A stretch of 64,000 bases of DNA from Zymoseptoria tritici IPO323 (GCF_000219625.1 NC_018218.1:5580001-5644000); one strand, 5' to 3'; positions 22,503 to 33,983 are shown, counted from the stretch's first letter. Notes: a model not told the origin generated them from the letters alone. Numbers and translations are program-made.

Positions 22503-23719
22503 ATGTCAGAATCCATGCCATTGCCAGCCATGGAAGAACCATCGTCGTCGTCGTCTCTCACGGCAGAGAAGTCAGGCGAGATGCCTGTTCCGCAGCGAGT
22601 GGCAGAGACAATGCCATCGTCACTCATGACAAATTTGGAAGCGTCTTTTCCAGCAATCAAGCCAGGGCAAGAGCCAGAGCCATCATCCTCCCTGATCGAG
22701 CAGTCATCTTCAAAGACAGAGAAGCCAGTGCACAGGACGCCGTTGCGCTGGCGGCAGAAGGTCCCACTGGCCGTCGATCAAAAGTACGACAGAAGTTTCA
22801 AAGAAGTAGAGGAGCTCTACAATAAGGAGGACTGGGATGGAGCGATCGAGGCTGCGAAGTACAACTTGACGGATCCAACTCTCCCGAAGTGGCACATCAT
22901 CAAAAACCATATGATGTGGGCGCATGCAGCCGAGTGGTATGCCGAGACAGAAGAGTATGCTGCCTTACCACGGTCTATTTCTTCCATAAAAACATACTGA
23001 CTTTCACTAGACATCGGCTCATTGCTGAGAGCGTCTACGCAGACGCCGTCAGGCTGACACCAAAACGCCTCTATCCTCAAGAGTGGGAGGCCCTGCGCAG
23101 ACTCGGTGAAAGTCTAGACGAACTCAGAGAGGCGCAGGAGGAAGACTTGCGGGCAGGGTATGCCATGGGGCCATACAATGGCGCGTTCGATCTCTCGTGG
23201 AACGTACGTTCCGACGAAGAAGCTTCAGCTGTTGAAGATGCATTCAATGAGACCACATCGACTGATCTTGCGTACCGGGCCAAGAATGCAGACATCGGCG
23301 AAGGTGGCAGCCGAGGTGGAGGCGGAGTTGGAGGCGAAGGTGGCAGCGTAGTGCAGCACTGTGAGCCTGGTGGACAAGCAACGCCACCTCAAGCCGAGAT
23401 GATGAAGGATCTCGAGCTCCTCGAGGTGAGAATACAGGCTATGGCTCTGGAGCTTGGTGGCTTCGCGGGCATAGGATTCAACATTCAGGCGGGCGACAAA
23501 GCAAAAAAGCTGCGAGCTGCAATTGATGCTGGATCGCTCGAGCAGCACAGTCGGCGGAAGGAAGAGCTGGAGGCGATGCTACAAGCGGGTTTTGCGGAGA
23601 CGCAGTCGAAGCGGATTGCTGTGCTTGTGTTCGAGCGCGGCATGAACGAGATCAAGATGGAGGAGCTCCGTGTACGGAACGAGGAGATCGAAAATGAAAT
23701 TGCGAAATTGAGAGTGTAG
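22503..23719 (+). CDS. Hypothetical protein with helical repeat-like region
   Basis: Exons 22503-22954 and 23011-23719 around a 56-nt intron (ATACTGACTT branch); 386 aa. After a Ser/Pro/Glu-rich N-terminus, residues ~85-220 are helical and contain EELYNKEDWDGAIEAAKYNL and IAESVYADAVRLTPKRLYP, which look TPR-like. A Gly-rich linker (~residues 245-270) precedes a charged coiled-coil-like C-terminus (MNEIKMEELRVRNEEIENEI). No family recognised. The frame is open upstream of the chosen ATG, so an upstream exon is possible. Confidence 0.65.
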
Positions 23720-24121
23720 TCTGCGACTTGAGGACTCGCAGGTTTGTGACAAGGACATTCGAGGGTTGAGGTGGGTTTGTGTTTTGGACGTTAGCGACGA
23801 GTCAGCAGTCTAGACGGAATGCATACTGATGTTCATCTCACTTGCAATGCGGTCCTTGTCACGGGCCATGTCAGTGGCTAAAACAGATCTTATCGTTCAC
23901 GTTCGTCACTTCCAATGTGACAGTGAAGAAGGCAGACCAATGGCGAGCCTTATTTGTCAGGCATCCAGGAACGGGAGACGGGAAGCGCCTACCCCACTTC
24001 CAGACTAGCTTGTAAACACGACCGCCTTCCACTTCTCCCTGAATTTGGCTGGCCTCACCGTCACAAACACCAACACACCAACACAACTTCACCACTCCAC
24101 CACACTCACAATACCATCAAC
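23720..24121. other. Beta-tubulin promoter region
   Basis: 400 bp upstream of the tubulin start. The CA/CT-rich leader just before the ATG (CACACCAACACAAC, near 24073) is typical of strongly expressed fungal genes. Confidence 0.5.
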
Positions 24122-25846
24122 ATGCGCGAGATTGTGTAAGTAACCTCCTTGGATCCCTTTGATCATGCGCTGACAGTGATGCAGTCACTTGCAAACGGGT
24201 ATGTCGGGCTCCGTCAGGTCTTCTGTTTCTGAGCATCGCTAACCGTGACATCCTCTGCTTTTCAGGCCAGTGCGTAAGTAGCACCAACTCACAGTCCTCA
24301 TTCGACGCGACATGATACTGACAATTCCAACAGGGTAACCAGGTGAGCCATAACAACCACCTCCTCGAGACCCGCCTCACCCACTGACACCTCCACCAGA
24401 TCGGTGCTGCTTTCTGGCAGACCATCTCCGGCGAACATGGCCTCGACGGCTCCGGCGTGTACGTTAAAGACACGCGCAAGTGACGGAAACAATGGACAAA
24501 CATCTGACGCGGCGCAGGTACAATGGCACATCTGACCTCCAGCTCGAGCGCATGAATGTCTACTTCAACGAGGTACGTGATTTTGGACATTATCAGCGCC
24601 TTCCTACCCCACCATGTCGCGTTTAACCGCCAAGACATTCATCTAACGGCGCGCGATTCAGGCCTCCGGCAACAAGTACGTCCCACGTGCCGTGCTCGTC
24701 GATTTGGAGCCGGGTACCATGGACGCTGTCCGTGCCGGTCCTTTCGGTCAGCTCTTCCGCCCAGACAACTTCGTGTTCGGTCAATCCGGAGCCGGAAACA
24801 ACTGGGCCAAGGGTCACTACACTGAGGGTGCCGAATTGGTCGACCAGGTTCTCGATGTCGTCCGCCGCGAAGCCGAGGGCTGTGACTGCCTCCAGGGTTT
24901 CCAGATCACCCACTCTCTCGGTGGTGGTACCGGTGCCGGTATGGGAACACTTCTCATCAGCAAGATCCGTGAGGAGTTCCCCGACCGCATGATGGCCACC
25001 TTCTCCGTCATGCCCTCTCCCAAGGTCTCCGACACCGTCGTCGAGCCCTACAACGCCACCCTCTCCGTCCACCAGCTGGTCGAGAATTCCGACGAGACCT
25101 TCTGCATTGACAACGAGGCTCTCTACGACATCTGCATGCGCACTCTCAAACTCAACAACCCCTCCTACGGCGATCTCAACCACCTCGTCTCCGCCGTCAT
25201 GTCCGGTGTCACCACCTGCCTGCGCTTCCCCGGTCAGCTCAACAGCGATCTCCGCAAGCTCGCCGTCAACATGGTGCCCTTCCCGCGTCTCCACTTCTTC
25301 ATGGTCGGTTTCGCTCCTCTCACCAGCCGTGGCGCCCACTCCTTCCGCGCCGTCACCGTCCCTGAGCTCACCCAGCAAATCTTCGACCCTAAGAACATGA
25401 TGGCCGCCAGCGACTTCCGCAACGGTCGTTACCTCACCTGCTCCGCCATCTACCGCGGAAAGGTGTCCATGAAGGAGGTTGAGGACCAGATCCGCAACGT
25501 GCAGAACAAGAACACCGCCTACTTCGTCGAGTGGATTCCGAACAACGTCCAGACCGCTCTGTGCTCCATTCCTCCACGTGGATTGAAGATGTCATCGACC
25601 TTCGTCGGCAACTCTACCTCCATCCAGGAGCTCTTTAAGCGTGTCGGCGACCAGTTCTCCGCCATGTTCAGGCGCAAGGCTTTCTTGCATTGGTACACTG
25701 GTGAGGGCATGGACGAGATGGAGTTCACCGAGGCCGAGTCCAACATGAACGATCTTGTGTCCGAGTACCAGCAGTACCAGGAGGCTTCTGTGTCGGATGC
25801 CGAGGAGGAGTACGACGAGGAGGCTCCTCTCGAGGGCGAGGAGTAA
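24122..25846 (+). CDS. TUB2: Beta-tubulin
   Basis: Seven exons: 24122-24135, 24185-24198, 24266-24273, 24334-24342, 24400-24458, 24518-24572, 24662-25846. Product exactly 447 aa, the normal fungal length. It starts MREIVHLQTGQCGNQIG (so the autoregulatory MREI is present), has the GTP loop GGGTGAGMG near residues 140-148, and ends [14 protein letters not shown]. Exons 3 and 4 code only 8 and 9 bases. Residues linked to benzimidazole resistance in fungi are in the sensitive state: His6, Phe167 (MMATFSV), Glu198 and Phe200 (SDETFC). It forms microtubules with alpha-tubulin. The long last exon is strongly C-biased at third positions, a sign of high expression. Confidence 0.99.
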
Positions 25847-26103
25847 GCGCGTCTGCCATGGAGGAAGCTGTGCAAGACTTGGCTTGCGAATGATGGGCGA
25901 CCTTGTGTTTGAACTGCTGCGTTGCGCGAGACTACCCGATTGACGACATCGTGGAGCAATTGTGCGAAAAGCTTTGCGGGCTGGTGATCTGTGCCTCTCG
26001 AAAAAGGGAGAATAGCTAGGTCTTGCGAGTGACACAATTGAAAGTATATGATATGACATGACACTCGTGTGTGGATCTTCGAACGTGCCAATACAACATT
26101 TGA

Positions 26104-27528
26104 CTACTTTGCATAATGCGGCAACGCTGCTTTACTCGCATCACCCTCTCCCTCCACCTTGCTCTCGTCTTTGCCCGGCTCCCTCCAATTCTCATCGAAA
26201 TGCACCTTCAACGGCTCCCAGCTCTCCGCATTATACCCCTCCTGCACCTTCTCACACGTCTTCAATCCCCACTCCGTCACACCCACCATATAACAACTCT
26301 CAAACATAAACGCCATGCTCCCCTCCCCAACCTTCATCGGCTTCAACTCCGCATTACTCGCCTTTTCAAAACTCGCCATATCGGGTCCATGCGCCGACAT
26401 TACATTGTGGAGACTTGCGCCTGCCGGAGCGAACCCACCACCAGTCTTCGCATCGTAGTCTCCCGTAATGAGTCCCATGAATTCGGACATTGTGTTGCGG
26501 TGATACCACGGTGGTCGGAACGTGTTCTCCGCCACCAACCAGCGGGGAGGGAAAATTACGAAGTCGGCGACTGCGGTTCCCGCAACGGGGGACTGGGCTG
26601 TGAGGACTGTGAATATGGAGGGATCGGGGTGGTCGTGGGAAATGCTGCCGATCGTGGCGAACCGTCCCAGGTCGTATTTGTAAGGATAGTAATTCCCATG
26701 CCAAGCGACGACGTCGAAGGGGGAGTGAGATTGAGTCGCGGAGAAGAGGGTACCCGAGAATTTGGCGAAGAGGGTGTGTTCGGTGGTGGTGTCGTTGATG
26801 TAGCTCGCCACGGGGGCTTGGAAGTCTCTCGGGGAAGCGAGGCCTGAGGATCCGATGGGTCCGAGTTCGGGGAGCGTGAAGTGGCCTTGGTAGAGTTCGA
26901 GGATGTACCCTCGTGCTGGGCCTGACGGGAGGGAGACGTGGTGTCGAATCCCCCGTGGTATCACGCAGATTTCATTCGGTCGGACGAGTAAGCTGCCGAG
27001 TTCGGTGCGGATGTCGAGGACGCCGTGTTGCAGCACGATGAGCAAGTCGCCGTCAGCGGAGTAGAAGGCGTGGTTGGCATCCATGGATTTCCCAGCTGCG
27101 AAGATGAGGATTCCTAGTCCGGATTTCATGGTCGGATCACCGGCTCCCGCGACGAGGCGGAGGGAGTGGATCCAGTCGACACTTTCGTCCAAGTCGAAGG
27201 GATCCCAGCGGAGTTGGTTGGGGATTTGATGCCATTTCGCGTCGCGGAGACCACCCGGGTTGAGGTCGTAGGTGGAGGTCTCACGGGGTTGGAAAGGGGA
27301 GTGGGAGGACGCCGGGAGGATGCGGTAGAGCCATGTTTGGAGGTTTTCGTGGCGGGGGGCGGTGAAGGCTGTTCCGGAGAGTTTTTCGTTGTACAGGCCG
27401 TAGGGGGCTTTTTGGGGGTTGTTGCTGCCGACGGGGAGGGCGTTGGGGAGGGCGGAGGATTCGTGGTGGGTGGAGAAGCCGTGGAGGTAGGTGTATTTCT
27501 CCGGGGTGGTGAAGTGTGTGACGGGCAT
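26104..27528 (-). CDS. hmgA: Homogentisate 1,2-dioxygenase
   Basis: Intronless, 474 aa. It opens the aromatic ring of homogentisate to maleylacetoacetate using Fe(II) and O2, in tyrosine/phenylalanine/phenylacetate catabolism. Visible family signatures: [19 protein letters not shown] at the N-terminus, [28 protein letters not shown] near residue 275, and the iron-site region [20 protein letters not shown] near residues 325-345 (Glu and His ligands). The divergent partner fahA starts 374 bp away; together with the P450 further on they form a catabolic cluster. Confidence 0.97.
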   Translation of the reverse strand: MPVTHFTTPEKYTYLHGFSTHHESSALPNALPVGSNNPQKAPYGLYNEKLSGTAFTAPRHENLQTWLYRILPASSHSPFQPRETSTYDLNPGGLRDAKWHQIPNQLRWDPFDLDESVDWIHSLRLVAGAGDPTMKSGLGILIFAAGKSMDANHAFYSADGDLLIVLQHGVLDIRTELGSLLVRPNEICVIPRGIRHHVSLPSGPARGYILELYQGHFTLPELGPIGSSGLASPRDFQAPVASYINDTTTEHTLFAKFSGTLFSATQSHSPFDVVAWHGNYYPYKYDLGRFATIGSISHDHPDPSIFTVLTAQSPVAGTAVADFVIFPPRWLVAENTFRPPWYHRNTMSEFMGLITGDYDAKTGGGFAPAGASLHNVMSAHGPDMASFEKASNAELKPMKVGEGSMAFMFESCYMVGVTEWGLKTCEKVQEGYNAESWEPLKVHFDENWREPGKDESKVEGEGDASKAALPHYAK

Positions 27529-27902
27529 GGTGGACCGTGGGAGTTGTGTATGAGAGATGGAGAGGAGGAAAGACAGTAAAGAATGTCTCTATACTTAGCT
27601 CGATATGAGTGACTTTCTACATCTGAAGTCAAAGAAGCTACCGCCAGTTGTTCGTCCATTCCGCTGTGAGATGGATGTGGCCATGACCCGTGGATTGCCG
27701 TGTCGTCCAATCGACATCATCGTCGCGGAATTTGCCCCGCGATCAGCTCCAAGCTCGGCTTAAGCTGGAGCTGTCTTGCGGAGAGCTCTCACTGCCTCAA
27801 TGACAATGCGGAACTCGACCATCTCGGGCATGAACATCTCCCACACATCGACGTCGACTGTCTGGCTATCCCGACCGCCTTGATCGAGACCATACTCCCA
27901 TC
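27529..27902. promoter_or_regulatory. Bidirectional promoter hmgA / fahA
   Basis: 374 bp between divergent start codons of two enzymes of the same pathway, so it very likely carries shared inducible control. No specific operator can be named from sequence alone. Confidence 0.6.
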
Positions 27903-29210
27903 ATGCCTCCACTCAAGAGCTGGCTCGAGATTGACCCCAAGAGCCACTTCTCCATCCACAACATCCCCTTGGGCATCATCTCGACAGCATCCTCACCCCA
28001 ACCACGACCCGCCGCAGCCATTGGCGACTATGCTCTGGACCTACAAGCTTTCGCAGCAGGCAATGGCTTCTCCAAACTGTCCATCATCCAGCCTCACCAA
28101 GCCGTCTTCTCGCAACAAACCTTGAACGACTTCGCAGCCCTGGGCAGGCCAATCCATCGAGTCTTCAGAGAGTACATCCAAAGCATCCTCCTCGAGAACG
28201 GACCATTCCCAGATGTCCTCCAACAGAACCAAGACCTACAAAAAAGCGCCCTCATACCTCTCTCACAATGCAAACTACACCTCCCCATGCAAATCGGCGA
28301 CTACACAGACTTCTACGCCGGTCTCAACCACGCCTACAACGCCGGCTGCCTCTTCCGCACCCCCTCCACCGCTCTGCAACCCAATTACAAGCATCTTCCC
28401 GTCGGCTACCACGGCCGTGCATCATCCATCGTCGTCTCCGGCACTCCTATTCGTCGTCCGAACGGGCAGATCCTCCTCGACCCAACCGCGGAACCGAAAC
28501 AACCTGTTCTCTCCCCGTCGCGGAAATTGGACATTGAACTTGAGCTGGGATGTTTCGTATGCACGCCGAACGAACAGGGCGTACCGGTTAGCATTGAAGA
28601 GGCGGAAGAGAGACTATTTGGAGTGGTGCTGTTGAATGATTGGAGCGCGAGGGATATTCAGGCGTGGGAATATGTCCCTCTTGGGCCGTTTTTGGCAAAG
28701 TCTTTTGCGACGACGATTAGTCCCTGGGTGGTGTTGATGGATGCGCTGGAGCCGTTTAAAACAGCTGGGATTGAGTCGGAGACGGAGGTTTTGCCGTATT
28801 TGCAGGAGAAGGACAGGAAGTCGCGGTATGCGATTGATCTGAAGTTTAGTCTGACTCCAGCTGGAGAGGGACAAGATAGGACCACACTGACCAAGACGTC
28901 GGCGAAGGAGTTACTGTTCTCGTTCCCGCAGATGTTGGCGCATCATACTGTGGGAGGCTGTCCGATGAAGACGGGAGATTTGATGGGGAGTGGGACGATT
29001 AGTGGCACGGAGAGAGGGGAGTTTGGAAGTTTGTTGGAGTTGACGGAGGGTGGGAAGAGGGAGGTTGAGTTGAATGGTGGGCAGAAGAGGAGGTTCTTGG
29101 AGGATGGAGATGTCGCTGTGTTGGAGGGAGTTTGTGGGGAGGAGGGAGGGTTGGTTGGATTTGGTGAGTGTGTAGGGAGGATTGAGAGGGCGGTGGAGAT
29201 GAAGTTCTAG
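27903..29210 (+). CDS. fahA: Fumarylacetoacetase
   Basis: Intronless, 435 aa. Hydrolyses fumarylacetoacetate to fumarate and acetoacetate, the last step of the homogentisate route. Metal and active-site residues are visible: Asp in GDYTDFYAGLNHAYNAG (with the catalytic His), the two Glu of KLDIELELGCF and Asp of NDWSARDIQAWEYVPLGPF. HLPVGYHGRASSIVVSG is also diagnostic. The tail (PLSQCKLHLPMQ domain start, LMGSGTISG near residue 360) is intact. Confidence 0.97.
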   Translation: MPPLKSWLEIDPKSHFSIHNIPLGIISTASSPQPRPAAAIGDYALDLQAFAAGNGFSKLSIIQPHQAVFSQQTLNDFAALGRPIHRVFREYIQSILLENGPFPDVLQQNQDLQKSALIPLSQCKLHLPMQIGDYTDFYAGLNHAYNAGCLFRTPSTALQPNYKHLPVGYHGRASSIVVSGTPIRRPNGQILLDPTAEPKQPVLSPSRKLDIELELGCFVCTPNEQGVPVSIEEAEERLFGVVLLNDWSARDIQAWEYVPLGPFLAKSFATTISPWVVLMDALEPFKTAGIESETEVLPYLQEKDRKSRYAIDLKFSLTPAGEGQDRTTLTKTSAKELLFSFPQMLAHHTVGGCPMKTGDLMGSGTISGTERGEFGSLLELTEGGKREVELNGGQKRRFLEDGDVAVLEGVCGEEGGLVGFGECVGRIERAVEMKF

Positions 29211-30188
29211 AGGTGCTGTTGCGCGGAAATGTCATGACAAGGCAGCACAGCAGGTAACAAGTCCATGGCATCGGAAAAGTGTACAGATCTTCAACGTACG
29301 ACCCCCGACAAGCAAACTGTCATCTTCCTGTACGATGTGTCAAACATATATGAAGCTTGCCGTCGCGTGGTGCTCTACACAGAATGCTTTCTCTGTATCG
29401 ATCTTCATGCTCACTGCAATTACACTGCTACTCTCTCATTCCGTCCTCCACATCTTCCAACTCATATTCAGACGGCCTTGTTTCCGAAAGACGGCTCCAT
29501 TCCGCGGCTCCTTCCCAAAGCGATGAGCGCAGCGATTCCGAGCCACGCGATTGCCCCGCATTGATATCCACTCCCCGCTGTTTGACCCTGGTTGGAGTTT
29601 CACGCACCAATGGCTGTGATTATGCTGACCCGGAATTGTGTGGAATTATGGACAGGGGTTGTGTGTTCAGGAAAAGCTGCCGATGATGCGGGACTGGGAC
29701 AGTTGCAGAACGGAATGTGTGCGCCCTTATGGAAGGGTAGAACTACACGCATCAAGCTAGAGGGTGTAGCGGCGAGGGGTGGAGTAGATCCAATCGATGC
29801 GGGGGTCGAAATAGACCACAGGTGAGTGGACCGATGGACATTTCCTTCTTCTTATTACATACCGTCAGTACTTACTTCTCTACTCCCTCGCGTGTCGGAA
29901 TAAGAGCCATCCTCAGAGTTGGCTTCTAAGGAATCCGGTCCGGTGGGAAACACTCTCCTCCTCTCAAAGTCGTTCTTCCCTCCCGAACGTATCTCATATC
30001 TTGTCTTCATTCCCAGAGACGGCTGCACCTGACCTTATATATACACAACACCTGCCTCGCACCGTCACACGACATCACCCACCCGCCCTGAACCACACCA
30101 CACTCTTTACAGCGACATTCCCTCCCACCCTTGACCCTGTCCGGGTAACATCAACGGCGACCATCCTTCTCGGTTCTCTCCCACCACC
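29211..30188. other. Intergenic region upstream of the P450 gene
   Basis: About 1 kb without a supported gene. A TATA-like word (TATATATACAC) at about 30035 lies 150 bp before the P450 start, followed by a CT/CA-rich leader. Confidence 0.5.
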
Positions 30189-31799
30189 ATGGCTCAGTCT
30201 CCAGAACCGCAGAGCCTCACTGGCCTCCTCTTCACTCCTCAAGTCTTCCCCTTCTTCATCCTCGCCGTCATCTATGCCGCCATCAAGATCATCGACCGCA
30301 CCGATATCCCCAAAATCAAAGGTTTACCCGAGGTTCCTGGTGTTCCCATCTTTGGCAACCTTCGACAGCTCGGCGACAACCATGCCGTCAATGCCATGAA
30401 ATTGGCCAAGAAGTATGGACCCGTCTTCCAAGTTCGATTGGGAAATCGACGGATCGTGTTTGCCAACACATTTGACAGCGTGAGGAACCTGTGGATCACG
30501 AATCAATCAGCTTTGATCTCCAGACCAAAGTTGCACACCTTCCACACGGTCGTCTCCTCCAGCGAAGGCTTCACCATTGGAACCTCACCATGGGATGAAT
30601 CCTGCAAGAAACGCCGCAAGGCCGCCGCCACCGCTCTCAATCGTCCCGCCGTTCAATCCTACATGCCCATCATCGACTACGAATCCATCAAGTCGATCAA
30701 AGAAATGCTGCAAGACTCCCAACAAGGTCAAATCGACATCGATCCCAACCCCTACTTCCAACGTTACGCTCTCTCCACTTCCCTCACCCTCAACTACGGC
30801 ATCAAAATCGAAGGCAACATCGACGACGGCATGCTCCAAGAAATCGTCCACGTCGAACGCGAAGTCTCCAACTTCCGCTCCACCGCCACCAACTGGGCCG
30901 ACTACATCCCCATGCTCCGTCTCCTCCCCGGCGGCTCCGACAAACCACTCGAGTACAAGAAACGTCGTGCCGCATACATGCACAAGCTCCTCGGTATGCT
31001 CAAGTCCCGCATCGCCGACGGCACCGACGCCCCGTGCATCTCCGGCAACGTCCTCAAAGACCCGGAAGCCAAACTCACTGACGCAGAAGTCATGTCCATC
31101 GGTCTGACCATGGTCTCCGCCGGTCTAGACACCGTGCCAGGTAACCTGATCATGTGCATCGCCTACCTCTCCTCCCCTCACGGCCAAGAAATCCAATCCC
31201 GCGCTCTCGCCGAGATCCAAAAAGTCTACCCCAACAACGACTCCTGGAAACGCTGCCTCCACGAGGAGAAATGCAGCTACATCACCGCTCTCGTCAAGGA
31301 AACCCTCCGCTTCTGGTCCGTCATCCCCGTCTGCCTCCCGCGAACCTCCACCAAACCCATCCAATGGGAGGGAGTCACCATCCCCGCCGGCACATCCTTC
31401 TACATGAACGCCTACGCCGCCCACTACGACGACTCCCACTTCTCCTCCCCCTTCGACTTCAACCCGGACCGCTACCTCGCCGACGACTCGATCGACGACG
31501 CGGCGGCGAGTCGGGGAACTCCGCATTATGGATATGGAGCGGGAAGCAGGATGTGTATTGGCAGTCACCTGGCGAATCGGGAATTGTACACGGCTTTCTT
31601 GAGGATGATTACGGCGTTTGAGATTTTGCCGCCGAAGAGGGAGAGTGATCGACCGATTCTGGATGCGATGGGGTGTAATAAATTGCCGAATGGGTTGACG
31701 ATGGATCCGAAGGGTTTCAAGATTGGGTTGAGGGTTAGGGATAAGGGGGCGTTGGAGAGGTGGATGAGGGAGGGGGAGGAGAGGACGAGGAGTTTGTAG
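30189..31799 (+). CDS. Cytochrome P450, CYP504-type (phenylacetate / hydroxyphenylacetate hydroxylase)
   Basis: Intronless, 536 aa. N-terminal membrane anchor near residues 15-35 (VFPFFILAVIYAAIKII), then IKGLPEVPGVPIFGNLRQLG. I-helix AGLDT near residue 312, ExxR in KETLRFW near 370, heme-binding loop YGAGSRMCIGSHLANRE near 447-463 with the Cys ligand. The segment SPWDESCKKRRKAAATALNR resembles fungal PhacA/PhacB enzymes, which hydroxylate phenylacetate or 3-hydroxyphenylacetate toward homogentisate. Its position next to hmgA and fahA supports this role; which of the two substrates it uses cannot be told from here. Likely in the endoplasmic reticulum membrane. Confidence 0.85.
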   Translation: MAQSPEPQSLTGLLFTPQVFPFFILAVIYAAIKIIDRTDIPKIKGLPEVPGVPIFGNLRQLGDNHAVNAMKLAKKYGPVFQVRLGNRRIVFANTFDSVRNLWITNQSALISRPKLHTFHTVVSSSEGFTIGTSPWDESCKKRRKAAATALNRPAVQSYMPIIDYESIKSIKEMLQDSQQGQIDIDPNPYFQRYALSTSLTLNYGIKIEGNIDDGMLQEIVHVEREVSNFRSTATNWADYIPMLRLLPGGSDKPLEYKKRRAAYMHKLLGMLKSRIADGTDAPCISGNVLKDPEAKLTDAEVMSIGLTMVSAGLDTVPGNLIMCIAYLSSPHGQEIQSRALAEIQKVYPNNDSWKRCLHEEKCSYITALVKETLRFWSVIPVCLPRTSTKPIQWEGVTIPAGTSFYMNAYAAHYDDSHFSSPFDFNPDRYLADDSIDDAAASRGTPHYGYGAGSRMCIGSHLANRELYTAFLRMITAFEILPPKRESDRPILDAMGCNKLPNGLTMDPKGFKIGLRVRDKGALERWMREGEERTRSL

Positions 31800-32532
31800 G
31801 GTTGAAGGGAGGTCGAGGGGAGGGAGGAGGGTAGGGATGGTGTAAGACGGCGAGGGGTTGTGTGGATGTTGTTCCTGGTGGGTGGGTGGGATGTGTTTGA
31901 CAGCGATCATGTTCAGCGGGTAGATGACATGGCGGGGTTTTTCGTGGCAGATTATGTACGAGTAGCTTGCGGTGTACATAAGGCATGCTGTTTTGATCGA
32001 TCCGGACAAGGATGTTTGACCTACCTCACTTACTTGATAAGACGGTTTATAGGAGCCAAAAGAAGAACGAATACGACATCCGCGCTGGAGGAACCTCTTC
32101 CCATAGGGAGACGGCGAGAATAAGTTACAGTCCATCCGTCCAGCCTCCACCGTGAGTGATTGCTCCATCGCTTTGCTTTGCGCACTTTCAACGACCGAAC
32201 CAAGAGAACCCGAGAAGCAAGCATCGATCGATCGTAACTCCGCCCTCGTTCCAAATGCTTTGTCGTGCCACTCATGTGTTCGTGCCGTGAAGAGCCAGAA
32301 GTGAATGAAAGCTCGATCCGGCGAGAAAGTGGATGAGAAAAGTCCCATCACTCGTTAACGCCAGGATGGAGAAAAAAAAACCCCGGAATCTGGAAAGTGA
32401 AGCAGAACAACATCAGCTGACGTTTCCTCCCCTTTCTTACACACAGTCCTCGCATGGGATGTTCGAGACTTACAAAAGACACACTGAAGGGGTTGGAAAG
32501 TTTGCATCGTCGCTTCAAAGACTTGCTTTGCT
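31800..32532. other. Intergenic region, no supported gene
   Basis: G-rich immediately after the P450 stop, otherwise ordinary; only short overlapping frames. Confidence 0.45.
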
Positions 32533-32727
32533 CTAACCGCAGCACAGCGCGGGGTTGATTCTGCACGAGTCGGGGTAGCTGCACTCCTCGGTTGGTGGGG
32601 GTGGTGATGGGGCTCTGGCGCCGATGTTTGCGTGAGGTTCTGGGACGGCGGCGCTGAGGGCTTGGGTGGCCAAGCTGAAGAGGACGGCGACCAGGGCCAT
32701 GAGGGGCGTGGTGGTGGAGAGATGCAT
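32533..32727 (-). CDS. Small secreted peptide, effector-like
   Basis: Intronless 64-aa frame. A clear secretory signal (PLMALVAVLFSLATQALS, about residues 8-25) is followed by a short Pro-rich mature part with four cysteines at the very end (ECSYPDSCRINPALCCG). No family recognised. The frame is short, but signal peptide plus clustered C-terminal cysteines make chance unlikely. It lies at the edge of a repeat-bearing region with two more secreted cysteine-rich genes. Confidence 0.55.
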   Translation of the reverse strand: MHLSTTTPLMALVAVLFSLATQALSAAVPEPHANIGARAPSPPPPTEECSYPDSCRINPALCCG

Positions 32728-33916
32728 GTTGCGTGTTGGTGTTTTTGTGTGGTTGTCGTTGACGACGATGGGGATGGTGCCGCGGGTGCTGTTGGGTGGA
32801 GGAGCAGAGATGGGGTTGTGCTGGAGGAAGAGAAGAGGAAGAAGAAGAAGAGGGTGAGAGAAGCCGACGGACGTGCTTTAAACTTACCTGATCGTACCGC
32901 TCGAAGCTGTCAGCGGGTCCGGAAGACGATGAGCTCCGGCAACGATAGGATCAACGAGAAGGTGTCGTCGTTGACAGGCTTGTTGATGACACCCGAGCAC
33001 CCGGTTGTCATGTTCCATTTGCCGATCTCCTTCTCTTGCCGATCAGGCGGTCTGCGTACAACCTGGATCCTGGTATATGCGGAGAGTTTTCGACAGAGTG
33101 AGCAAGCCGCTCTTGCTTACAGAGCTGTCAGCAGCGGGGAAGAGGCGCAGCGAGACGATGCGAGGAGGTTTCTTTGGCGATGAACTCTGTCCCGGGCTTT
33201 TTTTGGCGTGTGCGCGAACATTCCAGGCGTGCCGCAGGGCCAAGTCCGCCATACCTTCAATCCAGTCAGGTTCGTTGTTGGATTTGGTCAGGGCCGGCTC
33301 GTTTCTGGTCTTGCAAATGATGAAGTTGTATGCTTACTCGCCCGTGAGCGGGTTGACGTGAACGGGTTGAGCGTCAACGTTCAACATTGCTCGTTGATGC
33401 ACGCTGTGGCCGGTTGGGAGGATGGAGCCTGCTTGCTGCATGTGAGAGAAGAACCCTCGCCTGCCTGGGAGACGATTTGCGATATGAATCTTTTGAGTGG
33501 GAACGCTTTTTGTGCGGAATGGCTTCGTCTGTCCGTCGACATCCTCTGTAGTCGCTGGAGCCGTTCAACGTTGCTTGCGCTGGCCACTTCGCTCTGCTGT
33601 TGCTGTATCTTCGCATGGATCGTTGCAGTCCAGCATGGATGGAATTGGAAATGTCAGATCGGATTCAACGATCCCCTTATCCGGCTGTGATGTTGGAGCA
33701 TGGAGATTCTTCCTTTTTGCCGTAAACGCTGGCGTTGCTAGCCTCAGGGGAGATATCGTGTTACCTTTCTTGAGACGTCTTTGAGATCCAACTTGATCAA
33801 GGTTTCATGACGGCAATCTTGCAGTCTGGTGTTTCCCGCTGCTGTTGAGGTATCTAGAATTCTTTGCGGTCCGTGAATACGAACTCTCGGCGATGACGTG
33901 GTAGCAACTAGGTTTT
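32728..33916. other. Intergenic region with an unresolved minus-strand coding trace
   Basis: On the minus strand between about 33390 and 32890 several good splice signals occur: GTAAGC donor near 33337, a CCTGAC branch with GAAG acceptor near 33255, and GTAAGTTT near 32885. An ATG near 33386 begins MLNVDAQPVHVNPLTG. I could not assemble a convincing protein or recognise a family; it may be a decayed gene. Confidence 0.3.
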
Positions 33917-33980
33917 CCGGATCGTTGCAAGGAGTAGTCCAGAGTGATCCGGATCATTGCAAGGAGTAGTCCAGAGTGAT
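33917..33980 (+). repeat. 32-bp direct tandem duplication
   Basis: Two adjacent copies of a 32-bp unit beginning CCGGATC and ending AGAGTGAT (33917-33948, 33949-33980), identical except for one G/A difference. Confidence 0.9.
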
Positions 33981-33983
33981 GCG

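Noticed and set aside
30585..32351. Long minus-strand frames over and beyond the P450 gene
   Set aside because: Antisense shadows of a strongly codon-biased coding region; no motifs.
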